This document shows positions 42,697 through 54,651 of a stretch of 64,000 nucleotides of DNA, piece after piece. This DNA comes from Chamaea fasciata (lineage: Eukaryota; Chordata; Aves; Passeriformes; Sylviidae). The stretch covers positions 98,968,646-99,032,645 of the forward strand of contig JARCOQ010000003.1 of assembly GCA_029207755.1 (NCBI GenBank), in the 5' to 3' direction. Each line of letters starts with the position of its first letter. Positions within the stretch are counted from its first letter, which is position 1. A program made the translations under genes and the position numbers. Below the pieces are notes generated by a model, which was not told the DNA's origin, made no database searches, and saw only the letters and a list, made by a program, of their open reading frames with translations.

Positions 42697-45600
42697 AATG
42701 CAGGGTTTTTTTGTTTTGGTCCTAAGCAGGTCCAGTGAATCGCTTGTGATGTAGATCCTAAGCCCTGGGACCTCACCGTGCTGCAACTGCTAAGAGACAC
42801 ATGGTGTGGTGGGGTCCCATAGGGGATTCCTCTCCAGGAGTACCCTGCACTGGTCTAGCTGGACATAAAGCTTTTGCAGATTTCCCTTGGGCTTTTATTT
42901 TCAGTGTCTCTGTCTTACGAGTGTGACTTATGAGTGGGAGGACAGGAGCCAGCTGGAGTTCATGGTATCCCTCAAAGTTGAGGTGTGTGCTTTTTTTATG
43001 GAAATGAAGCAAATAGCCTTTTAATGGCTTTTGTTCCGTTACATGCAACTTGCTCTGATGAAGATTGATAAAAGGTCCCCTCTTGCATGAACACAGATGA
43101 CTGGAAAAAGTCACTCAGATTGTCAAGTAAATTTTATCCTCCTATCTGGAGGGAACAGGAGGGCTCCTAGAATTAAGACAAATGTAGCTGATGTCCTTTT
43201 AATGGTGATTTGATTATTCTTTCATTACAAGTAACTAGTTCCCTTTTCTAATTATATGTCTTGCTTTTATCTAAGAAAAATTACCCAGTTTATGGGAGTG
43301 GACCATTGAAATTGCTCATCCATTTACAGTTTATTGTAGTGCTATGAGATTGCTGGTTTCAGAAAATGTCTGTCTTGCAATAGATTTGTATAGATTTTTG
43401 GTTCTTCTGCTGTTTGGCAAATGGTCATGACAAATGAGAAAGCAGGTAGTGAGGGTGGATGTGCAAGGCAAAAACCAGATGGAGATGTCAGAGAGCACAA
43501 ACACTGCACACATTTAGTGTGCCTCTTAGGGAGTGAGAAGTATTGAAAGAGAAAGGGGTGCTAGGGAATAAGACCAAAATGCATAAAGGTGCACTGGTGC
43601 TTGGAAAGGCTTCAGGTTTAATAAAGATTTAGCAAATTCAGGGAGGGCTCTGTGTGTGTTTGACCTCTGCACTTCTTGGTTTTGCTCTCTTTCTCTTTCC
43701 CCTCAGTTGCCATATGAGCATATTATTCAAATGGGAAAAGGGACATCAGTCAACCAAGTGACACAGCAGGGACAGGAGAGGGGGCATTGGAGGTGTAGTT
43801 GGGAGCATAATTTGAGAAAGTCACTGCAGGCCACTCTTGTTAGTTTTGTGATGGGCTAGGGATGCCAGCAGGCAAAGCTGGTCCAGAGAAGTAATACCTC
43901 TTCCTGTATCAATTAACAGTTTGAAAAATAGACAAGCATTTGATCTGAAAGTACTAATGTCATTTCTCTGTATAATCTAAATGTACTTTTTTGTTCTGTG
44001 TCATATAATATTAAGGCTGATGATAATCTGAAGGTCAAGTGTTCATCTATACAGATAAACTGACTGGTAAAGGGATTGTGAAAAGTTATACCTGTAAACT
44101 ATAAGTTTTCCTTACATGGAAATTCCATTCTATAAAGAAAGCCACTTTTATTCAGGAAATATGCATGCTAGGGGAGCAATAACAACAAACTATGATTATC
44201 AGACTATTCCCAGTGTAGAACAGCCATAAGAATAAAGTGAGGAGAGGGAGAGGACAAAAAAGATAGAGATGCAAAGAAGGCAGTCAAGTGGTTGAGATAC
44301 CTGTGGGAAGATGTAATATAACTATCCTTCCTCATCTGATTTTTACAGACTGAAAATAAGTGTGTAGTGGCCCTCAGAAATTTGTTCAAAGGTGAGATAT
44401 TTTGGTTTTGAAGGGTTCATGCTCTTCCATCAGCTCAACGTGGCAATAGGATGTGCGTGTATTGATTTTTTCCATACAGTTTGTAATGACAAGGTTCTTG
44501 GTTATGAGTTTAATGAGGACTCAGCACTGTCTTTCGTGTACAAAGATCAGAAGTCCGAGGACTATGAAAAACACATGTTAAATTTCTCGCTACTCGTGAT
44601 TATATATCAAGCGCACTATTAATAGTGATTTGTATGTAGAATAAAATAATTCTTTAGTGGAAGAAGGGCATAGCATATGAATATATACATACATGTTTTA
44701 GGCTGAAATGCCCTTTGACAAGCCAAGAACAGGCTATTCATACATCTTTAGTAAGTGAATTAATTTTGGCTGTTAACATACTGTATCTCTGCTTTACTGA
44801 AATATTTTATCACTTATACTTGTCTGCCATCATTATAGGCAAGCTGCTTAATGATGGCCTGTGGTAATGCAAATTGTATCACTTAATTACCTGCATTAAT
44901 GTTGTAGGAAGTTTCAGGTACACAGGGTGAGCATCCATGGAGCTACAAGCAAGGAAAAAATCTTGAGACTAGGGAAAGAAGTGTCTAAGTGTTGTGTTGC
45001 CTTGTGCATTGGTGGGTTGAGCTTACCAGTGGAAGGTTTTGCCTTCTGGAAAAATCAAATGAGAGATGCAACCTCCCTTTCCCTATTTTCATGTTCTACT
45101 GTGAATGAGAGAGCAGAGCTTTCTGTTGAGGTGAAGAGCTATGGTTACAACATATAGCTCCAAAAAGAGCACAGTAACATGCTGATGTTGGCTGTGTTGG
45201 CAGATAAAGCCATTTCTGCAGCAAGAGATACACTTTGAAGTAGGGAGATTCAGGCATGGTCCTGGATTTTTTTCAGGTGGAGAGGAATATTCCATATTTC
45301 TGATGCAATTGTTTTATTGTTACTCTTGGCACACAGCCATTTAATTTGTTTGAAGGAACGTTGCAGGGCGTGATAAGTAGGGTGATTGTCATCAAGAGTC
45401 ATTTAGTGTTTGCTTTTACGAAGCACAAGCTCCTTTTGAATCACTTTAAAAGGATAAGGCCTGATTTTTGTCTGGTGTAAATCAGAGAAAAATGCTGTCT
45501 GTTTCCAATGTGTATCTTTTGTATTTAACTAATTCCTTGAAGATTTTTATTGTAACCCCATCATAGGATTTGTACATTCTCATTTATTCTGTCCTTACTT

Positions 45601-48600
45601 TTGAAATTCTTCTGTGGAATTTCAAAATAAGTTCAGAGTAAATGAGTTAGTTATACCTCTGTGGACCCTTTATGTTTCTCATATATCTCTGCGATGGGAG
45701 ACTTGGTACTGGACACTGCTTGCAAGGTGAGACAGTTGATTTAGACAGTGGTTTAATGCTTTCAGGACTTTTCTCAGTATGATTCTTCCTGTTATTCTGT
45801 CAGCTTTATGAAATGACTCTGAACATTGTGCAAATGTTCTTATTTTGCCGACCACATCAATACTTAAATCATTTTGCCTAGACTATACCTGGTTAACGTG
45901 GCATTTCCTCTGTTTCCTGTTGTCCATTCAACCAGCATTTGTTAGGTCTGTATGAAGGTTTTTCACAACCTTGTTTCAGAGTTTTGTTTTGACTGTCAGA
46001 TAACATTGTGTCACTTGTAAATTTGCCCTGTTCACACTCTTTTCCAGACCATTAGTCAAGACGTTGAGCAGTAGCCTACATCTTTAGGCACCTTGCAGTT
46101 TATATTTAGCCTGAGTGAAAAGTAAAACCTGTATTCCCACCTTTTTGCTTGCATCAGTGACAATGGCAGAACTTGATGCATCTGAGAAGGTGGCCAAACA
46201 AATCTTGTTCCTGTAGACTTTAGCTGTGTTTGAAGTTTGAAGTTCGAACCACTTTGGATAAAAAATATGCTGTGAGCAGCTGTGATGGCATCAGTCTCAG
46301 AGTGGTTCCAAGAAACCTGTAGGTGTTGAAGGAGTGGAGCCCACAGATGATTGTTTCCTACAGCCTCAGAGCCAAGCAATTGTTATCTGGGGTCAAACCA
46401 CCCTAGACTGCCCTGGCTGGCAGCTGACACTATGTGTGGCAGTGAAGGGTGGGCAGAGGAATTAGGTGTGTGTTGGGCCCTCTGCTGAGTGGCTAAGCCT
46501 GTGCCCTGCAGACTCCATTGTGCTGGGATCGATGTAGGCACGCTCCATTTTTTCCCCCTCTTCCTTCCACAGGTCTTTCTAGTCATTACTGGAGAGATGT
46601 ATTTCTGTACATAGCTGGTCAGTCAACATGCAGGAGGTGGTGTAGAAGTCCACAATTCCTGGAAACTCTGCTTTCTTTGCTGTGTTATATTCCCAAAGCT
46701 TCAACATAGGAATACTTAGTCCTGGCATCTTTTACATTCCCAAATGATTGCCTGGCTCCAACTCAGCTGTGGGCTTTGCACTCTTCTCATGTTGCTGAAT
46801 TATTGATGCTGCTTCATTGCAAGAGAGCTCCTTAATGCCCATGTTGCAGTACAAGAGCCTGATGTGAGACATTTCCTTCTCATCCCTCAGACAAACATAG
46901 GCAACTTGCAGAGGGAATGGGTTGGGGTGAGGGAGGAGAGAATATATAAGCAGATGGGGAAAAATGGGATCAAATACCAAAACACCAGGGTAGGAGCCCC
47001 AGCTGAGAAATCAGAACAAAAAGACGTGTTTCATTAGTTGGAAGGAGATGTCTATGTCTAATCCAATTTGGCAAGGATGATCCACATTAGTTTTCCACAT
47101 TTTGCTAAGGCAGCTTCTGAGGGAGTTGTTCCTGCAGGCCTGTCTCCCCTCTCAGGTTTACCTTTAATTATGAACAGCAGAAGTATGCTGGGGGAAGGCA
47201 GTACAGGGTATGTTGGAAGGTTCTGTGCCTGTTCATGAAGCATGAGAACAAATTCTGTGCATATTTCAAGGCAGGAGCATGTCTGGTTGGCGACATCTGC
47301 CTCAAATCCTGCAATCCTACCTTACAATTCACTCATGCTGCTGGTGCAGGTGCAGCCTAAACCTAAATGCTTGTCCCTTTGTATCTACCTCATTCCCTCC
47401 ATCAAAACAGCCTCTTGAGCAGTACCTCTTAAACCTGAACTTGTCTTTGTTCAACAAAAACAACTTCCAGTTCCTTAGAATATCCCAGCAAGATCCCAAT
47501 AAGACTTTTGGTACTAGCACATTAACTTTTTTACTGGTGAAAATAACTCATACCTCTTGGCATCAAACTTCGGGTTTTCAGCCCTGCATCACATTAGCAA
47601 GGGATGATTGTGCTTAGCTAGAAATATAAGGTGCTCCTAGTTGGCTGCTAAGTTATGGGCTTCTAAGTTTTTAGCAGAAATTCTGGTGTTAATTCCTAAA
47701 AAATCACTTTATACTCCATAATCTTCAATTTTTGTCTGTCTGTTTTACTTTTAGCCTACCTGTGCAATACTCTGATCTTCCTCTGCACTGACACAGCCTT
47801 TGAATCTTGTGATATGCTCTTGTTTCATTAGCATGTTTTAATTTTCTTGTGCCAAGGTTGTTAATGAAAGTATTAAATCAGATCAGTTCCAAGGTCCCAA
47901 GCTTGAAGACGTTTTAATTGGATGTGCAGGGTACATTTTGTAGATAAACAAAGGACACAGCACAGATCCTCATGGGAGCAAATCAGCCTAATCCTGATGT
48001 CTTCTGTAGTTATTCTGCTTATTCAGAGGATGCTGCTTCATTTCAGTTTTTTGTCCTGCACACAGATAGCAAAACAGTTCTTTATCCTATGGCCTGGGTA
48101 GCCTTATAAGGACTATGAATATATGATTTGGATGAGTCATGATTGAATGGACAGCACTGGTGTTGAGGTGGAAGTAGCACAGAAATACTCTTGCAGCGAC
48201 TGTAAGGGGAAAACGAGTAGGAGAGTATTGTGCAGATGTGGGAAAAGGTAGAGGATACACAAGCCAAAAGCCCTGAATAGACAGATGAGGAACTTCACAG
48301 AAATGCTGTATGTTCTTGGGGCCATCAGGTCGGAAGTGCATTGTGCTCCTGGCATGGCTCAAACAGCCACTTGTGAACTACAGATACATCTTTATATATA
48401 CCACCAGTCAAGCATATCTTCTTGTGTATGGACTACTATTGTCATGATCCATGTGTACCTTTTACCTTATTTTATGTGCAGAATTAATTTCACTTTCTGT
48501 GGAAAAGAAAAAATTTCAGTGGGTTTATTTTTAAATCAAGTAGCAGGAGCACATGGAGTGAACACTAAGCAAAACCACATTACTAAGCATCTGAGAAGCG

Positions 48601-48980
48601 GTTAGGAGTATTAAAACCATGGGCTTCAGAAAAGTTATCTGCTCCTCCAGGATCCCCCAAAGCTGTTTTGCTATAGGGTATCAGCCCTTTCCCCACATTC
48701 TTCTGTCTCTCTTCTCTTTATTACACTTATGATCTGGGGACATGCAAAGGAGAAAACCAAGAAATTACTTTCCAATTTACAGACATTAACCCAGTGCAGT
48801 TATCCTTTAGCATTTTCCTCAGGTTTAGATCCTCTTTCTCACTGACTCTGTCCAGACCTAAACAAATCTGAAGTTACAAGGATTTCATCTTTCAAAAAAT
48901 TTCATCTTTCCAAATTTTTCCTTGTCCCTTGAGCCTAAAGGCAGTTGTCTAAAGGCAGTGCTTTTCTGGTAACTCAAGGA
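42697..48980. other. Intergenic DNA, no gene recognised
   Basis: Short scattered open frames only. No recognisable exon chain, RNA gene or transposon. Confidence 0.7.
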
Positions 48981-48984
48981 GAAA

Positions 48985-49023
48985 TTTATTAATTATTATT
49001 AATTATTAATTATTATTAATTAT
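48985..49023 (+). repeat. AT-rich microsatellite of TTA/TTAA units
   Basis: About 39 bp of ATTAATTATT-type units (alternating TTA and TTAA), imperfect. Confidence 0.85.
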
Positions 49024-49734
49024 GGCATGGATTCCTAGGTATCCAGAGAAAGAGCAGAGGGTAGAAGGCTATTAGCTGAGAGGGGCTTCAAGGGTTGTGT
49101 ATGTCTCCATTAGGAGGGTTGATGGCTGCTTTTGGTATGGGGTAGCAAAGTGCATGAGAGGCAAATTAGTAAGTGGGCATGTTTAGAGCTGCCCTCAGGG
49201 ATCTCCCTGTCAAACTTGTTGCAAGCAGGCAAAACTGGAATTTTAAAAATGAGGATAAGGTCAGAGAAGGAAAATACATCCTATTCCTCCAGAACACTGG
49301 GCTCAGACTAGACATAAGCACACTCCCTCCCAGTCTGAGCACCACCATGTGTCAATGAAAAGTCCTTATGCTAAGGGACAGCACTACTTGTGGTATAAGT
49401 TCATTTAATTCCAGCAGTTCAGTGTGAAGTACACTGCAAAACTACAGGAAAGCTGCAGAGAATTCCCTACAGCAACTCTCAGAATTGCTTCCCTGGGTAG
49501 CAATTGTCTGAGTAGCCTGACCTCAGCGATTTCCCTCATAATAATGATTTGTGCTGGCTCAAAACTGAGGGCACCAGTTAAGCTGTAAGCCAGCAAGACA
49601 TCTCTAGAAGTTTTCTTCCTCTGTTTACAGTAAGCACTTTTAGAATAAAAGAACTTCACCTTCCAACTGTTGTGTTTTTTCTTTAGCTGTGAAATTTTTT
49701 TGACTGACGTAATAATGCCCTATCACCTGGGCGG

Positions 49735-50122
49735 TCAGCTCAGTGGAGGAGGAGGCAACAAGTTTCATCAACAATCTAGACAAGGGGATTGAGTGCACCC
49801 TCAGACAGTTCAAAGATGACACCCAATTGGGTGGGAGCGTGGATCTGCTGGAGGGCAGGAAGGCTCGTCAGACAGATCTAGACAGGCTGGATCAAAGGGC
49901 TGAGGCCAGTGGTATGAGGGTCAACAAGATCAACTGCTGGTTCCTGCACTTGGGTCCCAACAACTCTATGCAGTGCTACAGGCTGTAGGCAGAGCGGCTG
50001 GAAAGCTGCTCTAGTGAATAGAACCTGGGAGTGTTGGTTGGAAGCAGCTGAACATGGGCCAGAGTGTTCCCAGGTGGCCAAGAACACCAATGACATGGTG
50101 GCCTTTATCAGGAATAGTGCCA
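49735..50122 (+). mobile_element. CR1 LINE fragment, part of reverse transcriptase region
   Basis: The plus-strand translation reads [16 protein letters not shown], then [16 protein letters not shown] and [14 protein letters not shown], then [13 protein letters not shown]. This closely matches the region late in the CR1 reverse transcriptase, including the DDT stretch equivalent to the usual ADDT catalytic box; the alanine is replaced by lysine (FKDDT). A stop and frame breaks follow at about 49985 and 50020, so it is a dead copy. The element lacks its own 3' end and breaks off where an inverted CR1 piece begins. Confidence 0.9.
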
Positions 50123-50270
50123 TGGGACACCTTACCCCAGACCAGATTAATCAAAGCCCTTTCCATCCTGGCCTTGAACACTTTCAGGGATGAGGCATCC
50201 ACAGCTTTTCTGAAAAACCTTTTCCAGTGCTCCATCCTTTGGAATTGTCCCTTCCCCAGTCTACAATGTA
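50123..50270 (-). mobile_element. CR1 LINE 3' region fragment, inverted
   Basis: Sequence containing GGCCTTGAACACTTTCAGGG, then ATGAGGCATCCACAGCTTTT, then CCTTTTCCAGTGCTCC is the reverse complement of the common CR1 3' region (GGCACTGGAACAGGTT...GGGATGGGGC in sense). It abuts the plus-oriented CR1 fragment to its left. The very 3' tail is absent. The right edge is uncertain. Confidence 0.8.
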
Positions 50271-53200
50271 GAGAGATGCTCCAGCTGGGACTCAGAACCA
50301 GGGCACAGTCAGGTCTTGGTAACAATGTACTGTAATAGCTGTTACCCTGGTACCATTCTTGAAGTCTTGCTCTATTTATTTATTTTTGTCACAGCCAGGG
50401 TCCTAACTATCCCTCTCTATCACTCATCTGCTTTTTTTCCTGCACAAAGCAGTTGCTAGGGATTTGGCCAAGAGGCAGGCTTCTCAAGAGGTCATCAGTT
50501 CCAGACTTCAGTATGGGATTGTGGTGGTAAATCAGCTTGCCACCAGCTAGAATACTGAAGACCAGCACTTTGCTCTTTGCCAAAATGCAAGAAAGCAGGT
50601 AATGGCTGCAGCAAAACCCAGGTATCTGGCAAAATATGTTGGGATGTCAGTAGAAGAATATGGGATATTTTCAGAAGGATCCACTTCCTCTTGTCCTGAA
50701 AGGGTTAGGCTCCTCCAACAGGTTACTGAATCTGCCTGCAAAATGTGTTTAAATCTTTGACAGTTTGCAGTAAAAAACATGAACTGCAGGAGCAAGCCTA
50801 GTTAACTTTATTCTACAAGCTCTCCTACGAGGATCTATGGAGAAGGCAAGGATGACATTCTTCCTTCTGTGGCATTGATCTCTCTCTTGTTTCAGAAGGC
50901 CAAAAGGGAGGTAGAAAAACTTGTGACTCCTGACTGTGCAGTGTTGCCCTTTCCATTCCTGTAGTAGTGTTTTAGCTGTAGTTCCATGGTTGTACCAGTC
51001 CTTAGGCTGAAGCACATCTCTGAGTGCACTGGAGTAGGAATTGCCATTCCCAGCTGGACATGGCTATCATTGTTTATTGTGTACTAAGTGTTCATCTCAA
51101 TGCTGTTAAAGCAAGTTTGTGATATGCACTGTACATAACTCCTGTCATTCTGACACCCATCTAGCTGGAGTCAGGCATGGAAAGGAAAAGACAAAAATCA
51201 CTCTCCTGGGTCCATCCCTTACAGCAGGATATCACTTCTTTTCCATTTCACCACTTTCTTCACATTTTTTCACAGTCAGGGTTGGGTCTGAAGGATAACC
51301 AACCAGATCACGAGCCTACTGCAAAGCCACCAGCTTGAGGCAAGGTATGAATGTTTACCTGCAGGAGAATAGGGAGTGTGGCTTGTGGAGCATCTTGCTC
51401 TTTCCACTGAAGGATTAGGAATCTCTTTCCACAAGGAAAGGGAACAAATACCCTCTGTTCCACTCTATTCCCTTTCAGGGTTGGGGAGAGGAACGGTTCC
51501 CTTCCCTTGGTGAAGAAGTCAGGAACAGCAGTAGAATTGGTCCCTGAACTCAGGACAGCATATTGTCTACCTTCCCGTGTGAATTTTACCATTCATGTTT
51601 CTCCAAATCTGGACAAACACTTCCTAGCGCGCTTCCAGAAGTATGTGACATGTTAAGATACACTAAAGACAGTGTGCCTTGTTTGTACAGTAATTAGCTC
51701 ATCCCCATTTTGATTGCAAGCTTTCACTGCCAAATACTTGGGAGAAGCTTAGTTCCTATGATATTGCAGGTATACATCTGCCAGGATGGATCTGCTCTGA
51801 ATGATGTTTGCTTTCTTCAAGCATTTGTCCTTTGAAGCATTGTCCAAAGCAGACACTTCCTTTGTAATGCTTGGCGAAAGATGGCTTGAGAGACCACCCC
51901 GACCTGCTTCAAGCCAGCTTCTGAGCTGAAAGGAGGAATATGGCCACAACAGTGCATCCCGTTGTTAGACAAAATAAAGATGGAAGTGTTGCTTTTTTCC
52001 TGCTCAAAGAAAGTGAAGTGAAACAGGCGCTTCACAGCTTTTGGTATCAACCTAATTGAATGGAAAAATTAGGGCCATAAAGTAATCTGGACTTTATAGC
52101 TGAAATCTGATCTCTGTCAAAGCATTTCAAGGATGTGCATCATGCCTGTAAAGGACATTATAATTATGGCAACAGAACTTGCACTTTAATTTGTGCTGCC
52201 CTTGCCACAAAGTACCCTGACAATTCTCCTTCTGTTGTCATTCTCCATCCTGAGAGATGCTGGGCCCCCATTAAAGCTTGAAGTCCGATGGTGGAAGTGT
52301 GTCTGCCTGACCCAGGTGTGTCAGTGAGTTGCTGAGAGGATGTAAAAAATTTCAAGGCCATAACCTACCTGGAGTCCTGTGTGTTTTCAAGCAATGCCTG
52401 GGCAACAGACAGTGATGCCCTGCCCACAGTACCTTTGTGAAGCTCCTATCACTTTGTCATCATGCCTGTACTTGGTGTATCAGGGGCTGTACCCCTGTAG
52501 GTGTGAGGTTACTGCTGTATTGAGTCCTGCCCGTGCTTCCATCTCAGCCCTTTCCAGAGGTACAGAGGCTGGGGAGGACATCAGGATCTTTCTAAGGAAG
52601 AAGCATTTGGAGCATAATGCAGCATTTCCCTTGTGCAGCCAGGAAAGCTTTGCTCACGTAGTAGCTGTAGATACTGGAGGGAGGCTGTTGGACAGAGCCC
52701 CTGCTCCCATCGTCTTCCACTGCCTGGATGTCACTTATTTGCTGCTAAAACCTCCTGCCCACATTTCTCTCATAAAGTTTTTCAGGCTTTGTCTGATTCG
52801 TGAAATAGATCTAATCCCTGCTAATCCCTAATCTCACCTAATCTAATCAAGCACTACTTAAGAGCTTGTTAAAACTGAACATTAACATCTAAGTAATATT
52901 CCAACACTCCAAATAATTTCATTCCTTTTGCACTTAATGCAACATCTTGCTTTTCTTTAATGCCAGTTCCTCGTCCATTTTGGGGGTTTTTGTGTATGCC
53001 TACACAATATTTAATTCTATAACATACCATTTTACCTGAAATCATTAAGAAACCTGAAGCACTCATTGTGCCTTAGGACTGAAACACTGCTCAGCTCACT
53101 TTAAAAGTTCAGCTTTTACCCACAGATCTAAGGTTCCTGAATGTTAAAACCAACTCAGTTATGAAAAAAAAAGGAGATGGTATTAACAGATTTCTTGCAG

Positions 53201-54640
53201 CTTAGCGTATTAATTATCTGTCAATTAACTCAAAAGCATCATTAAAAGCTGTGGGAGCTGGACACTTACGCAGGTGCACTGGCTGATGCCTGGTGGTAAA
53301 GCCAAGCCAAGATGAGCCTAGCCAAGCTACAAGAAAAGAACATTTCACTCTCCAGATCATTTTAGCAGGTCCTTTTCTAGGGCACAGCTTGTTGTTTACA
53401 ACAAAGGAAATATTACAACTAAAACATGGTCCCCAGGGGGCACTTCCCTGTCTCCGTTAACCGGAGGAAACAAGACACACCTTCCATGTGACCTGAGAAA
53501 CTGCTTTCTATCGTGCCAAATGGACCTGAGGTAGGCAGGGATGTCAAAACCATCCCTAGGCTGCTGTTTTATAAAACTCTGCAGCAGTTAATGCATGTCA
53601 GCTCTGGGAGATGGAGATGTAAAATGCATTGCATTGCTTTTGAAGATTCCACTAGAACCCTTGTCTAATCGAAAGGTCATGTATTGCTGTGATGTGTCCT
53701 GAAATAAGAAAAGTAATCCTTCTTCTTAATGAGCTGAGAGCAGCACTGCGTGCTGATATAGGGATACACTTCCCTGTTTATATTGTGGATTGTTTCCCAT
53801 CACTTGCAAACTAGAGCTGTGCTTCATGGAAATGCTGCATGAGCACTTAAAATACTTTGGCTCTTGCTGGCAGCTGGGGCTGATATCATCTTGTGAGGGG
53901 TTCTCAGAAGTCTGCAGGAGCTATTTTCAATGGGACAGCAGGTTCCTCTGGATTATAAATTGTGTCTTTAGGTTGATCTTCACATTCAGAGTTGTGTTAC
54001 TGAAAAAGTCAATATTTTATCAGGTAACTGTCTGCATCTCAATTTTGAGGACAGCTAATGTCCTCAGAAGTACTGAGCACTCATGATTCATAGGCTTCTG
54101 GCAGCTCACTTTTCAGTTTCAATGTATATATTTAACTATAATACCCTGCATTTGTTATGCAAGCCATGAAATATTTTTTAAGATGGGTCTTTTGTTAACA
54201 ATAGCTCAAGTTAAGTTGCAGTGCTTTTTACAACATCTGTTTTGTTAAGAACTTTTGATAAATGCTAAATAGTGGGAAGGAAGGGAATATCTTCTATCCC
54301 TTCCATGATCATCACCACACTATCAGGCTTGTGAGTATACTACTGGGGAATTCTACCTTGACTTCAGGAGGCTGCAGGATCCCACTGGTTGCAGCAAGGC
54401 TCTGAGCAAGATCCTCAGGCCAGGCCACAGAACTCTTACCTAAAGAAAACATTAAAAATGTACCAAATACTCCAGCAGTATGATGCCCAGCTCTGATTAG
54501 CAGAGAAGAGCAAAACAACAAGAAAAAACCAGTAAAAGCCTGAGAAAGATTCTCCAGAGGTGGAGAAATCTGCCCTTATATAACTTGTTGAAGTCACCAA
54601 ACATGAACCTGGGGCAGCAAACTCATTCAATTTTTTTTTT
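50271..54640. other. Intergenic DNA, no gene recognised
   Basis: Contains a (TATT)n patch near 50374-50388, a CTAAT-rich patch at about 52810-52852, and a CTCF-core-like motif at 53430-53443. No coding exon recognised. Confidence 0.65.
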
Positions 54641-54641
54641 T

Positions 54642-54651
54642 CTATAAATAG
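54642..54651. promoter_or_regulatory. MEF2 consensus / TATA-like site CTATAAATAG
   Basis: A perfect match to the MEF2 consensus YTA(A/T)4TAR, which also contains a TATA-like TATAAATA. It follows a T-rich run (about 54630-54641). Whether it is functional cannot be told from sequence. Confidence 0.35.
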
